From: Phormidium ambiguum IAM M-71
GTDB taxonomy: Bacteria; Cyanobacteriota; Cyanobacteriia; Cyanobacteriales; Aerosakkonemataceae
DNA: 64,000 nt
NCBI RefSeq assembly: GCF_001904725.1
Contig: NZ_MRCE01000010.1
Coordinates: 124,001-188,000, forward strand
Direction of reading: 5' to 3'
Position 1 is the stretch's first letter, and each line of letters starts with the position of its first letter. Position numbers and translations under genes: made by a program. A model generated the notes under the pieces. The model had not been told where the DNA came from. It made no database searches and was given only the letters and a program-made list of their open reading frames with translations. Of the stretch, positions 29,777 to 38,248 are shown piece by piece.

Positions 29777-29840
29777 TGGTTTTTCCTCAATTATTTTCCT
29801 TTATACTAATACCGTCTCTGGATGAAACTGCAATATATTT

Positions 29841-29891
29841 ACCCCCCGGCTAACGCCGTCCCCCCTTGCTAAGGGGGGACTAGAGGGGGGT
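29841..29891. repeat. Nested palindromic repeat, CCCCCCTT/AAGGGGGG
   Basis: A perfect 10-bp stem GTCCCCCCTT / AAGGGGGGAC with a GCT loop (29858-29880) sits inside an outer ACCCCCC / GGGGGGT pair. It has the form of a dispersed cyanobacterial palindrome in the gap between the TVP38 and DUF2064 genes and could terminate transcription. Confidence 0.8.
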
Positions 29892-30041
29892 GTAATAAAG
29901 CGCATCTTCATAGAGAATTGGTATAAGTACGGATTAAAGACCCTAGCAGATTCAAAAATATATATTGTTGGGTTTTGCACTAAAGAAGGGCTAAAGCCCA
30001 ACAACGTACCTAGAAAATTCTTTTTTTATAAAACGTTTCTA

Positions 30042-30671
30042 CTACTGGAACTGTTCCCAAATCGGCAAATCTTCTGGACGATCGACATCAGCTAATGATG
30101 GAAGATAAGCAACTGATACATTAAGCTTTTTGGCAATTTCAACCGTTTGTCGCAAAACTTCCGCAGTTCCCCAACTAATGCCAGAAAATAACTCAGGAAT
30201 CAAACAACGCAACCCGATTAGATAATAGCCGCCATCTATTGCGGGACCGAGAACCAAGTCATGAGAAAGTAAATGATGAAATGCTTTCTCGATCGAATCG
30301 GCGTTCAAACCTGGACAATCGGTGCCAATAATAATTGCTCGATCGAGCTTATCGTCAAAAGCAGCAGAAAGCGATCGCGCCATCCGCACACCCAGATCGC
30401 CTGTCCCTTGACGCTGGTAAACTAAATCCGATCCCAACCAATCCTGCATTTCCCGATCTCCTCTCTTCCCAGCAAAATGAACTTCAACGGAAATTGGATG
30501 TGTCATGCAGAATTTTCTCACCTGACTCAAGGTATGTTCAGTCATTTGACGATGAACAGTCGCCGCCCCTAATGCCCCCAAAGCCGGGATTAACCGAGTT
30601 TTTGCCTCTCCCGCTTCTGGATAGCGAGTGAAGACAATCAACCGTTCTTTCGCTGCTTCCTTTAAAATCAC
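30042..30671 (-). CDS. DUF2064 / TIGR04282 arsenosugar-type glycosyltransferase
   Basis: 209 residues with a GT-A-like fold: FTRYPEAGEAKTRLIP at the N-terminus, IIGTDCPGLNADSIEKAF as the metal/nucleotide segment, and GPAIDGGYYLIGLR. This is the DUF2064 family named for its association with arsenosugar biosynthesis, which fits ArsS 144 bases upstream on the same strand. The start codon is GTG (30669-30671). An exact 18-base copy of its second-to-eighth codon region lies 70 bases upstream, so the original leader has been disturbed. Confidence 0.88.
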   Translation of the reverse strand: MILKEAAKERLIVFTRYPEAGEAKTRLIPALGALGAATVHRQMTEHTLSQVRKFCMTHPISVEVHFAGKRGDREMQDWLGSDLVYQRQGTGDLGVRMARSLSAAFDDKLDRAIIIGTDCPGLNADSIEKAFHHLLSHDLVLGPAIDGGYYLIGLRCLIPELFSGISWGTAEVLRQTVEIAKKLNVSVAYLPSLADVDRPEDLPIWEQFQ

Positions 30672-30736
30672 TCTGGCAAAATTCCTCTCTATTCGTAGGG
30701 TGCGTTAGTAACGCACTATTCGCTGCTTCCTTTAAA
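30649..30736. repeat. 18-bp direct repeats flanking a GTGCGTTA palindrome
   Basis: TTCGCTGCTTCCTTTAAA occurs at 30649-30666 (inside the DUF2064 gene start) and again at 30719-30736. Between them is the palindrome GTGCGTTA-G-TAACGCAC (30700-30716). The arrangement resembles insertion of a small palindromic element with target duplication, or a local tandem duplication. Confidence 0.8.
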
Positions 30737-30815
30737 CTCGGTTGAACCTGGGAACGAGAAACCTCTAGCCCCCCTCCTCGTTTACGGGGAGATGGGGGTG
30801 GGGTTCTTTATTACT

Positions 30816-31829
30816 TCAAATCAAAGCACCACCACAGCTAGAACCACAACCCGCAGTGCAACCATAGCAGTAAGATGCAGTTCTTATTTCCTCAATTAAG
30901 TCTAAAGTACCCGCTGCCAATAATTTAGCAACTGTCAATTTTTCACCATCGCGGGTTGTTGCTGGAAGGTTTTCCATTTGATTAAAGTCGCAGTCGTAAA
31001 CATTGCCCAAATAGTCGATCGACAGTTCATTTCGACACATCAAATGTGCGATCGTACTTTCATTAAAATTTGACTCCAAAAACTTCAAGTAATCTCGGTA
31101 TAATTTTCTCCGTTCTAAATAAAGTTTAGTCCGTCCCACAGGCAAATTTGTAATCGTCAATAGGTGATTAAAATGAATGCCAAAATGTTCTTGTAAGAAC
31201 TTTTTGTAATCGTTTTCAAGATTAACCTGGTTGGGAGCTAAAGAAAACTTTTCGGAATTAGGAAGAGAAGGATTATACACCAAATCAAGAATTAAATTTG
31301 GGTCTTGTCCGTAGCCTAAGCGATTCAGCCATTGCAGCGCCCGAATCGACGCATCGTATACCCCAGCACCCCGCATTTTATCAACATTATCTTCCAGATA
31401 GCAAGGAAGAGAAGCGACAATTCTTAGTTGATGTTGAGCGCAATAATCTGGAATATCGCCAAATTCTGGTTCAAAATAAATAGTCAAATTAGAACGTACA
31501 ATAACTTGTTTTCCATTAGCTTTCGCGGCTTCTACAATTGGTTTAAAACCATAAAGCATTTCTGGTGCGCCGCCTGTAAGATCTACAATTTGAATCTGCG
31601 GAAATTTATAAATCAGTTCGATTAGTCGATCGCAAATTTCTGGAGAAAGTTCTTCAGTCCTTTTGGGACTTGCTTCTACATGGCAATGAGTACACGCTAA
31701 GTTACAACGTTTCCCTAAATTGATTTGTAATACAGAAATAGAAACCTTTTTTAAGGACGAATTTAGTTTTTTATGAAAAGGTGTGATGCTTGAATCTAAA
31801 GACGAAGAAACTACTGTGTGCTGAATCAT
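30816..31829 (-). CDS. arsS: Arsenosugar biosynthesis radical SAM protein ArsS
   Basis: 337 residues. The radical SAM cluster motif is CxxxCxxC in GKRCNLACTHCHVEASP (Cys42, Cys46, Cys49). The middle has VDLTGGAPEM and RSNLTIYFEP, and the C-terminal DUF3641 part ends with the Cys-rich SYCYGCTAGCGSSCGG, likely holding an auxiliary Fe-S cluster. ArsS joins a 5'-deoxyadenosyl group to dimethylarsenite in arsenosugar formation. The DUF2064 glycosyltransferase follows on the same strand. No ArsM methyltransferase is present in the window, so it must be elsewhere if the pathway works. Confidence 0.93.
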   Translation of the reverse strand: MIQHTVVSSSLDSSITPFHKKLNSSLKKVSISVLQINLGKRCNLACTHCHVEASPKRTEELSPEICDRLIELIYKFPQIQIVDLTGGAPEMLYGFKPIVEAAKANGKQVIVRSNLTIYFEPEFGDIPDYCAQHQLRIVASLPCYLEDNVDKMRGAGVYDASIRALQWLNRLGYGQDPNLILDLVYNPSLPNSEKFSLAPNQVNLENDYKKFLQEHFGIHFNHLLTITNLPVGRTKLYLERRKLYRDYLKFLESNFNESTIAHLMCRNELSIDYLGNVYDCDFNQMENLPATTRDGEKLTVAKLLAAGTLDLIEEIRTASYCYGCTAGCGSSCGGALI

Positions 31830-31891
31830 TGTTTATCTTGCTGCCGAAAAGAACTTAAAACTTAAAACTTTTTCTCGGTTAAAAATACGCC

Positions 31892-34174
31892 TTAACAAAT
31901 TGGCAATTGAACTATGAATTGAGTGAAATTATCGTGACTTTCAACTGTGATTTCTCCTTGCATCTGTTCTACTAGTTTTTTTACTAATGCTAATCCTAAC
32001 CCAATACCGCTGTATTTCCAAGGATCGTTGTTAGGTATACGATAGAATTTATTAAAGATGTAAGGAAGTTCTTCTGATGCAATTTCAACACCTGTATTTT
32101 TAATACTTAAATAGAAAAATTTTGCTTTTGTATAAGCCGAAATGGAAATTTCCTCACCTGATGGAGTGTATTTGCAAGCGTTATTGAGTAATTCGGTAAA
32201 TATCCGACTAAAGCTACGTAAGTCAATTACCAAAGCTGGCAGGTTAGGTTCTATTTCCAATTGCAGTGTTTGTTGTCGATCGTGGGTGAGAATTTCAAAA
32301 CTTTCGCTCGCATGAGGTAGCCAATCTTCTAAGTTAATAGCAATTGGTTGAGTTGCATAAACTCCAGCTTCAATGTGCTGAAGATTAAGTAAGTCTTCAA
32401 TTAAGTTTAATTCTCGTTCTGATTCTTCCTGTAAAACGCTAAGATAGTGCATTGCTTTATTATTTTTTTCGTCTGACTGACTAGTTTCTTGAATAAAACT
32501 TGCTCCTTGATTAGTTAGTCCAATTAATAAGTTAGTAACCATGTGAATACTTGAGACTGGGGTACGCAGTTCGTGCGATATAGTACTGAGAAAATCATCT
32601 TTGAGATGATTAAGTCGTTCGAGTTCTTTGACTTGAGATTGAGAAGCTTCATACAATCTAGCTTGGCGGAGGGCGATCGCACATTGATTCGCTACCTGCT
32701 GCACTAAATGAATTTCCATCTGACTAAAACTCGAACCAATAGATTTAAAAACCCATAGCTCGCCAATCACTTCTGATTGCTCCAATTTTACATTAGAAAT
32801 TGGGCAAACTAAAATTGCTGAATTATAGCGAATGAGATTAGTTTGAGTCGGACAAAAAGCAAAGCAATAACCTTTTTTCAATTGTCCATAAATCTCAAAA
32901 GCATCTTGAATTTGAATTTCTTGTCCTTGAGTTTTGGGTAATCCTGGGGCAACATACTGATAATAAATTTTAGAAGTAAGACGATCGGGACTATAAAGAG
33001 CCGCATCACAAACTTCTGCATTAATGGCGATCGCTAATTCTTGGACAGCAACTTGTAAAATTTGCTGAGAATCTAATGAATCCCGAACTTTATCAGAAAT
33101 GCGTTTTAACGTAGCTTCAAAGTTGAGAGATTGCTGTAATTCTAAAGTCCGAATGTAAACTTGTCTTTCTAAAGTATTATTAAAGGATTGAATCTCATGA
33201 TAAAGTTCCGCTTGCTGAATTGCGATCAAAATTTGTCCTGCCAATTGTGACAATAAACTTACCTCACTACTCAGCCAAATTCTAGAGGTAGAACAATGAT
33301 GAATAATTAGCAATCCCCAAAGATGTTCATTAACTAAAATTGGCACTACTAATTTAGCTTTCACCCCCCATTGTTCGACAAATTTAATCAAACAAGGCGC
33401 TATATCGATATTTTTAGCAGATATATCGTTAATAATTCCAATTCTACCGTGAGTATAAAGTTGATGATAATTTAACGGAAATACTTCTTCAGAAAAAGTC
33501 ATTCCTAAAATATTCGGAAACCCTGAAACCACTGATTCAGCAACTACTTTCCCTGTGCGATCGTTAAATAATTGATAAATCAATACGCGATCGGCTTTCA
33601 GTAATTGTTGAATGGCTAAAACCGTTGTATTAAACACCACTTCTTTATCCAGTGATTGTCTAATTTTGAGAATAATTGCACCCATTAATCGCTCTTGTTC
33701 TGCTTGAAACTGGAGAACTTCTTGACTTTGTTTTAGCTGTTTATTTTGATTTAATAATTGTTGTTCTTGCTGTCTAATAGTCAGTTGATGTCCAATCCGA
33801 ATCAATACTTCTTCTGCTTGAAATGGTTTGGTAATATAATCTGCCGCACCAGCTTTAAAAGCTTTAACTTTATCATTAACATCATTCAAAGCACTTAAGA
33901 AAATTACTGGGATATCACGAGTAGCAGGATTAGCTTTGAGGATAGAACAAACTTCATAACCATCCATTTCTGGCATTCGGATATCTAATAAAATCAGTTC
34001 AGGAGGATTTGCTTGGACAGCACTCAAAGCAACTTTGCCACTAATTGCTTGTCTCACTGTATAAGTTTCATCGCGTAAAATCGCAGACAAAGTTCGCAAA
34101 TTGTCTGGTTGATCGTCCACGATTAAAATGCTGACTTTTGGTTGGATATTTGGAGGAACTGTGATTATAGACAT
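31892..34174 (-). CDS. Receiver-GAF-GAF histidine kinase
   Basis: 760 residues, soluble. N-terminal receiver with Asp64 (LILLDIRMPEMDGYE) and Lys in YITKPFQ. A coiled segment leads to a GAF domain (~165-320, AILKADRVLIYQL in phytochrome-like style), a second GAF (~355-500), HisKA with His534 (TISHELRTPVSSI) and HATPase (GIGLGLALVKKL). It lies 17 bases downstream of the large PAS hybrid kinase and is almost surely in the same operon. The stretch ADRVLIYQLFNDRTGKVVAESV resembles cyanobacterial bilin-type GAF domains, but I see no clear chromophore cysteine. Confidence 0.88.
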   Translation of the reverse strand: MSIITVPPNIQPKVSILIVDDQPDNLRTLSAILRDETYTVRQAISGKVALSAVQANPPELILLDIRMPEMDGYEVCSILKANPATRDIPVIFLSALNDVNDKVKAFKAGAADYITKPFQAEEVLIRIGHQLTIRQQEQQLLNQNKQLKQSQEVLQFQAEQERLMGAIILKIRQSLDKEVVFNTTVLAIQQLLKADRVLIYQLFNDRTGKVVAESVVSGFPNILGMTFSEEVFPLNYHQLYTHGRIGIINDISAKNIDIAPCLIKFVEQWGVKAKLVVPILVNEHLWGLLIIHHCSTSRIWLSSEVSLLSQLAGQILIAIQQAELYHEIQSFNNTLERQVYIRTLELQQSLNFEATLKRISDKVRDSLDSQQILQVAVQELAIAINAEVCDAALYSPDRLTSKIYYQYVAPGLPKTQGQEIQIQDAFEIYGQLKKGYCFAFCPTQTNLIRYNSAILVCPISNVKLEQSEVIGELWVFKSIGSSFSQMEIHLVQQVANQCAIALRQARLYEASQSQVKELERLNHLKDDFLSTISHELRTPVSSIHMVTNLLIGLTNQGASFIQETSQSDEKNNKAMHYLSVLQEESERELNLIEDLLNLQHIEAGVYATQPIAINLEDWLPHASESFEILTHDRQQTLQLEIEPNLPALVIDLRSFSRIFTELLNNACKYTPSGEEISISAYTKAKFFYLSIKNTGVEIASEELPYIFNKFYRIPNNDPWKYSGIGLGLALVKKLVEQMQGEITVESHDNFTQFIVQLPIC

Positions 34175-34191
34175 AAAACTTTCCCCTCACT

Positions 34192-37100
34192 TTAAGAATC
34201 CCAATTCAGAGGCAAATTTGCTAATTTGACAATTTCAGGAAATGCAAAATTTTGTGTTAATTGGCGTAATCCTGCTGCGAGTTGACTGTGAGCTTCGGGA
34301 ATTCGATCGAGCAATTCCAAAACCGCATCTTGATCGCAGGATAAAGCCTTATAATTTAATTCTGCAATCCAATCTTCTGACATTACAGATAAGCTCTCCG
34401 TAGTTAATTTGTCAGCAAGGGAATGTTCTGTTTGAGCGGTTATTTGTGGCTCATTTTCAGCGTAAATATAAGAAATGCCTAAATATTTTGCCATTTTGTC
34501 AAACAGAGTTTCTTCTTGAAAGGGTTTGCTAATATAATCATCACAACCTGCGGCAAGAGCTAAGTCACGATCGCTCTGCGACGCATGAGCAGTCAGAGCA
34601 ATAATGATAGAACGTTGATTCCGCAAATTAACCGTTAATTCTTCATTCTTTACATCTGCTTCTTCTATTTGCCGAGCTATGATATTTTCTTGTTCTCGAA
34701 TCCATTTCGCTGCTTCATAACCATTAACAATCGGCATCCGAATATCCATCCAAGTCAGATGAGGTTGCCATTCTTTCCAAATAGCGATCGCATCTTGTCC
34801 GTTCGCTGCTTCTCGCACATCTAATCCTAACTGAGTCAACAATTTGACTAACAATAAACGATTTTCTTCTTGGTCATCGACTACTAATATGCGATATTTA
34901 GGTTGATTGGGCACAAGTCCAATTACTTGGCGATCCTGTGGCTCAAATTGTATTTCTGCACTGGTAGCAATTTGAGTTGGTAAAATTAGTTTAAAGATAC
35001 TACCTTTCCCTACTATACTAGTAGCAACAATATCTCCGCCTAATAACCGTGCCAGTTTTCGACTAATAGTTAACCCTAATCCAGTTCCTTCAGTTGTTCC
35101 TCTGCCATTTTCTGCTTGCACAAAAGCGTCAAAAATTAAATTTAAATCTGCTTCTTTAATGCCGTTTCCTGTATCTTCCACCTCAAATATTAACTTGTTA
35201 ATATTTGGAGATAGAGCGCCATCTTCTGTAAGATTTTTACTCCCTTCTTGTGTACGATCCACTCTAACTCGTAAAGTAATGCTGCCTCGTTTAGTAAATT
35301 TTATGGCATTACTTAACAAGTTAATTAGTATTTGTCGCAGTTTGTTAGCATCAGTGTTAATATATTGCGGTAAAAGCGGATCGATATGAAAATTAAAGTC
35401 GAGGTCTCTAGCGATCGCTCTTTGCCCAAACATACTCCGCAGAGAATGTAATAAGGCAACCAAGTCGATATTATAAGCATTAATTGTTGTATGTCCAGCT
35501 TCAATTTTAGACAAGTCTAAAACATCATTAATTAAATTGAGTAAATGATCGCCACTACGACGAATAATTTGTAAGTTCTCTTTTTGTTCAACACCCAAAG
35601 ATAAATCATGGCTCATTACTTGCGTAAATCCCAGAATTACGTTTAACGGAGTTCGTAATTCATGACTCATATTAGCCAGAAAAATACTCTTAGCTTGATT
35701 TGCTACTTCTGCGGCTTCTTTAGCTTGTTGCAGTTCAATTTCAAATTGCTTGCGTGCTGTAATATCTTGTCCAATACCAATATAGTAACCGTTGGAAAGT
35801 CGGACATTTGCCCAAGATGTATACAAAGTTTGACCCGAAGCTGTTAAGGTAATAAAATCTTTCCATTGCCCATTAGCGGTGCTGATATGATTTAGTACTT
35901 CTTGGTAATAGGCAGGATCGGGATAACATTCAATTAACAAATTTTTTTGTTGCCAATATTCTAAAGACCAACCTAATACTTTTTGGGTTTCCGGGTTAAT
36001 AAATTCAACATGGTTATTTTGATTAAACATGACTACCATAATCGGGATGTGATCGAACATAGTTTGTAAGATTTCTTTTTGGTGTTTTAGTTCAATTTCT
36101 GCCTGTTTGCGATTGGTAATATCGCGTACCATTACTAATACTTCCTCTTGTTGTAATGGCACAATTCGTACTTCTTCATAACAATTTTTTTCTTTAATTA
36201 AAAGCTGTTGTTCATAAACTTGAATATTTTTGCTTTGTACAGCTTTTTGCGTATACTCTAAACGGAGTTTAGCTAATTCCTCCGGCAAAACATCATAAAT
36301 ATTAAGTTCTTGATTAATCCGCTCTGAATCAACCGTATTAAAGTCACTGTTAGAAACAAAATTTATATAACTACCATCAGAACGCATCTGAATTAATAAG
36401 TCCGGGATGGCTTCAATAATTGCTTGTTTTGTCGCTTCACTTTGACGTAAGGCTTCTTCAGTTCGATGTTGCATGGTGACATCAACTGCTACTCCGCCAA
36501 TTAATACTTGTCCAGATGAATCAGGAATGGGGAATTTGTAAACGAGAAAATCACCAATTTCACCGCTGCGACGTGGCGCTATTTCAATTGTTTCAACTAC
36601 TTGTTGAGTTCGAGCAACTGTCTGAATATTATCTAAAAATTGTTGGGCTATTTCTTGAGGATAAATTTCAAATATTGATTTACCAACTAAATTTTCTATT
36701 GGTACTAGAAAAGTATGAACATAACTTTGGCTGAGATATAAAATTATGCCATTGGCATCGGTAATCCAAGCCGAAGCAGGACTATGATTCATAAATGCTT
36801 GAAAACGGGCTTCACTTTGACGCAAAGCTGCTTCAGTCTTTTGTCTTTCTTCTTCGATGCGTTTGCGATCGCTAATATCTCGACAAATACAAAAATGTAT
36901 TCTCTCGTTGTCCAATTCTACTCGATTCCAGCTGATTTCTACATCGTATATAGAACCATCTTTACGACGATGTTTTGTTTCAAATAAAGGTATTACTTCT
37001 TCTCTATTTATGAAAGTTTGTAGTTCTTCTTTCGTCCATTGAGCATCCCAATCTGCCACATTAAGTTGTAGGGTTTCTTCTACAGTATAACCAATCATTC

Positions 37101-37929
37101 GAGCAAAACTTGGGCTAGTTTGAATCACATCTCCTCGATTATTCAAGGCAACAATGCCATCCATTGATAGATCGAATAATGTTTTACTCCGTAGCGATTC
37201 TTTTTTGAGGGCAAGTTCTGCATTTTTGCGATCGCTAATGTCTTTCATAAAACAGTAATGTCCCACAAATTCATGTGGTCGATCGTAAGATGCAATCATC
37301 ACCAATTGTTTATAAAAAACCGAACCATCTTTGCGAATTCCTTGAGTCTCAACTTCTACTCTTCCTTCTTGCAACATCTGCTGATAAACAGCCCTCATTT
37401 TCTCTATTTCTTTTGGAACTACCGTACACTCCCAAGACATCCCAATTAATTCTTCTGGTTGATAGCCTATAAATTTGGCATAAGTTTTATTAGCGTAGAT
37501 ATAGCATCCTCGAACATCTATTTTAGAAATACCAGAAACGGCATTTTCTAAGACGCTACTCATTTCTCGCAAAGTTTCTTCGATTTTTTGTCGTTCAATA
37601 ACTTCTGCTTGTAGCTGTTGGTTAATTTTTTTGGTTTGTTGAATATGATAGTACGATCGTTGTGCTAAATAAATCGCTAATGCTAAAGTCCAAACCCCAA
37701 TCAAACCACTAATTAAGACTAATTTCGGCATCAAGAATGGTTTAGGAGCAATTAATTCCCGGAATTGTTTTTCATAAATTAATAATTGTTGCCACAAACC
37801 CAAAACTGCGAATGTGGCAACAACACCAAACAACAGAGGTATCCAATAAAGCAGACTTTGCTTCCTGAACAGTTGGCAACAGTTATACCAATGCCATCGC
37901 GCCAGCGTTTCCTGAAAATATCGCTTCAC
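34192..37929 (-). CDS. Membrane-bound five-PAS hybrid histidine kinase
   Basis: 1245 residues. Two membrane segments (~27-48 and ~70-90), then five PAS/PAC units, most closing with the DISDRK/DITNRKQAE-type linker, HisKA with His756 (NMSHELRTPLNVI), HATPase (GTGLGLTIS), a receiver with Asp1062 (TWMDIRMP), and a ~100-residue helical tail without an obvious His-phosphotransfer motif. The start is GTG at 37927-37929, supported by a strong AGGAGG seven bases before it. The downstream receiver-GAF kinase begins 17 bases after the stop. Signal unknown. Confidence 0.9.
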   Translation of the reverse strand: MKRYFQETLARWHWYNCCQLFRKQSLLYWIPLLFGVVATFAVLGLWQQLLIYEKQFRELIAPKPFLMPKLVLISGLIGVWTLALAIYLAQRSYYHIQQTKKINQQLQAEVIERQKIEETLREMSSVLENAVSGISKIDVRGCYIYANKTYAKFIGYQPEELIGMSWECTVVPKEIEKMRAVYQQMLQEGRVEVETQGIRKDGSVFYKQLVMIASYDRPHEFVGHYCFMKDISDRKNAELALKKESLRSKTLFDLSMDGIVALNNRGDVIQTSPSFARMIGYTVEETLQLNVADWDAQWTKEELQTFINREEVIPLFETKHRRKDGSIYDVEISWNRVELDNERIHFCICRDISDRKRIEEERQKTEAALRQSEARFQAFMNHSPASAWITDANGIILYLSQSYVHTFLVPIENLVGKSIFEIYPQEIAQQFLDNIQTVARTQQVVETIEIAPRRSGEIGDFLVYKFPIPDSSGQVLIGGVAVDVTMQHRTEEALRQSEATKQAIIEAIPDLLIQMRSDGSYINFVSNSDFNTVDSERINQELNIYDVLPEELAKLRLEYTQKAVQSKNIQVYEQQLLIKEKNCYEEVRIVPLQQEEVLVMVRDITNRKQAEIELKHQKEILQTMFDHIPIMVVMFNQNNHVEFINPETQKVLGWSLEYWQQKNLLIECYPDPAYYQEVLNHISTANGQWKDFITLTASGQTLYTSWANVRLSNGYYIGIGQDITARKQFEIELQQAKEAAEVANQAKSIFLANMSHELRTPLNVILGFTQVMSHDLSLGVEQKENLQIIRRSGDHLLNLINDVLDLSKIEAGHTTINAYNIDLVALLHSLRSMFGQRAIARDLDFNFHIDPLLPQYINTDANKLRQILINLLSNAIKFTKRGSITLRVRVDRTQEGSKNLTEDGALSPNINKLIFEVEDTGNGIKEADLNLIFDAFVQAENGRGTTEGTGLGLTISRKLARLLGGDIVATSIVGKGSIFKLILPTQIATSAEIQFEPQDRQVIGLVPNQPKYRILVVDDQEENRLLLVKLLTQLGLDVREAANGQDAIAIWKEWQPHLTWMDIRMPIVNGYEAAKWIREQENIIARQIEEADVKNEELTVNLRNQRSIIIALTAHASQSDRDLALAAGCDDYISKPFQEETLFDKMAKYLGISYIYAENEPQITAQTEHSLADKLTTESLSVMSEDWIAELNYKALSCDQDAVLELLDRIPEAHSQLAAGLRQLTQNFAFPEIVKLANLPLNWDS

Positions 37930-38088
37930 CCAAACCTCCTAAACCAATACCAAATGTAAATCCTCACTCACTAATGCTGGAGCGACTTCTTAATAAATCG
38001 AAATCTATTGAGGATTGGCAAGTTATACTTTTATACTATTTAAGATTTAGATTTAAGAACTAAAGTAATAAAAAAGAAATTATAATTC

Positions 38089-38120
38089 GTAGAGAGACGT
38101 TGCATACAACGTCTCTCTAC
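38089..38120. repeat. Dispersed GAGACG palindrome, copy 2
   Basis: 14-bp perfect stem GTAGAGAGACGTTG / CAACGTCTCTCTAC around CATA, again followed by AGTATAGGTAA. It has an extra GA/TC step in each arm compared with copy 1, so both arms changed together. Confidence 0.88.
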
Positions 38121-38173
38121 AGTATAGGTAATTAAGCAGACATAATATTACGCAATTGTCACAATCGGTAGTT

Positions 38174-38232
38174 GGTGCGTGACGCTACAAGTCTCATGAC
38201 TGAGTGCAAATAATCTGGCAACGTCACGCACC
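38174..38232. repeat. Inverted repeat GGTGCGTGACG/CGTCACGCACC
   Basis: 11-bp perfect stem with a 37-base loop, downstream of the GH74-like gene. It is related in sequence to the GTGCGTTA palindrome at 30700 and is a likely dispersed repeat or terminator. Confidence 0.75.
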
Positions 38233-38248
38233 CTACTAATTGTGCCTT

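Larger units (their letters stand above)
37930..38248. other. Intergenic region with two palindromic repeats
   Basis: This 319-base gap between two minus-strand genes contains no ORF. It holds the GAGACG palindrome (38089-38120) and the GGTGCGTGACG inverted repeat (38174-38232), plus the promoter of the kinase operon. Confidence 0.6.

Noticed and set aside
29801-30004. 67-codon minus-strand frame between the TVP38 and DUF2064 genes
   Set aside because: It is made largely of the CCCCCCTT palindrome and has no protein-like features.
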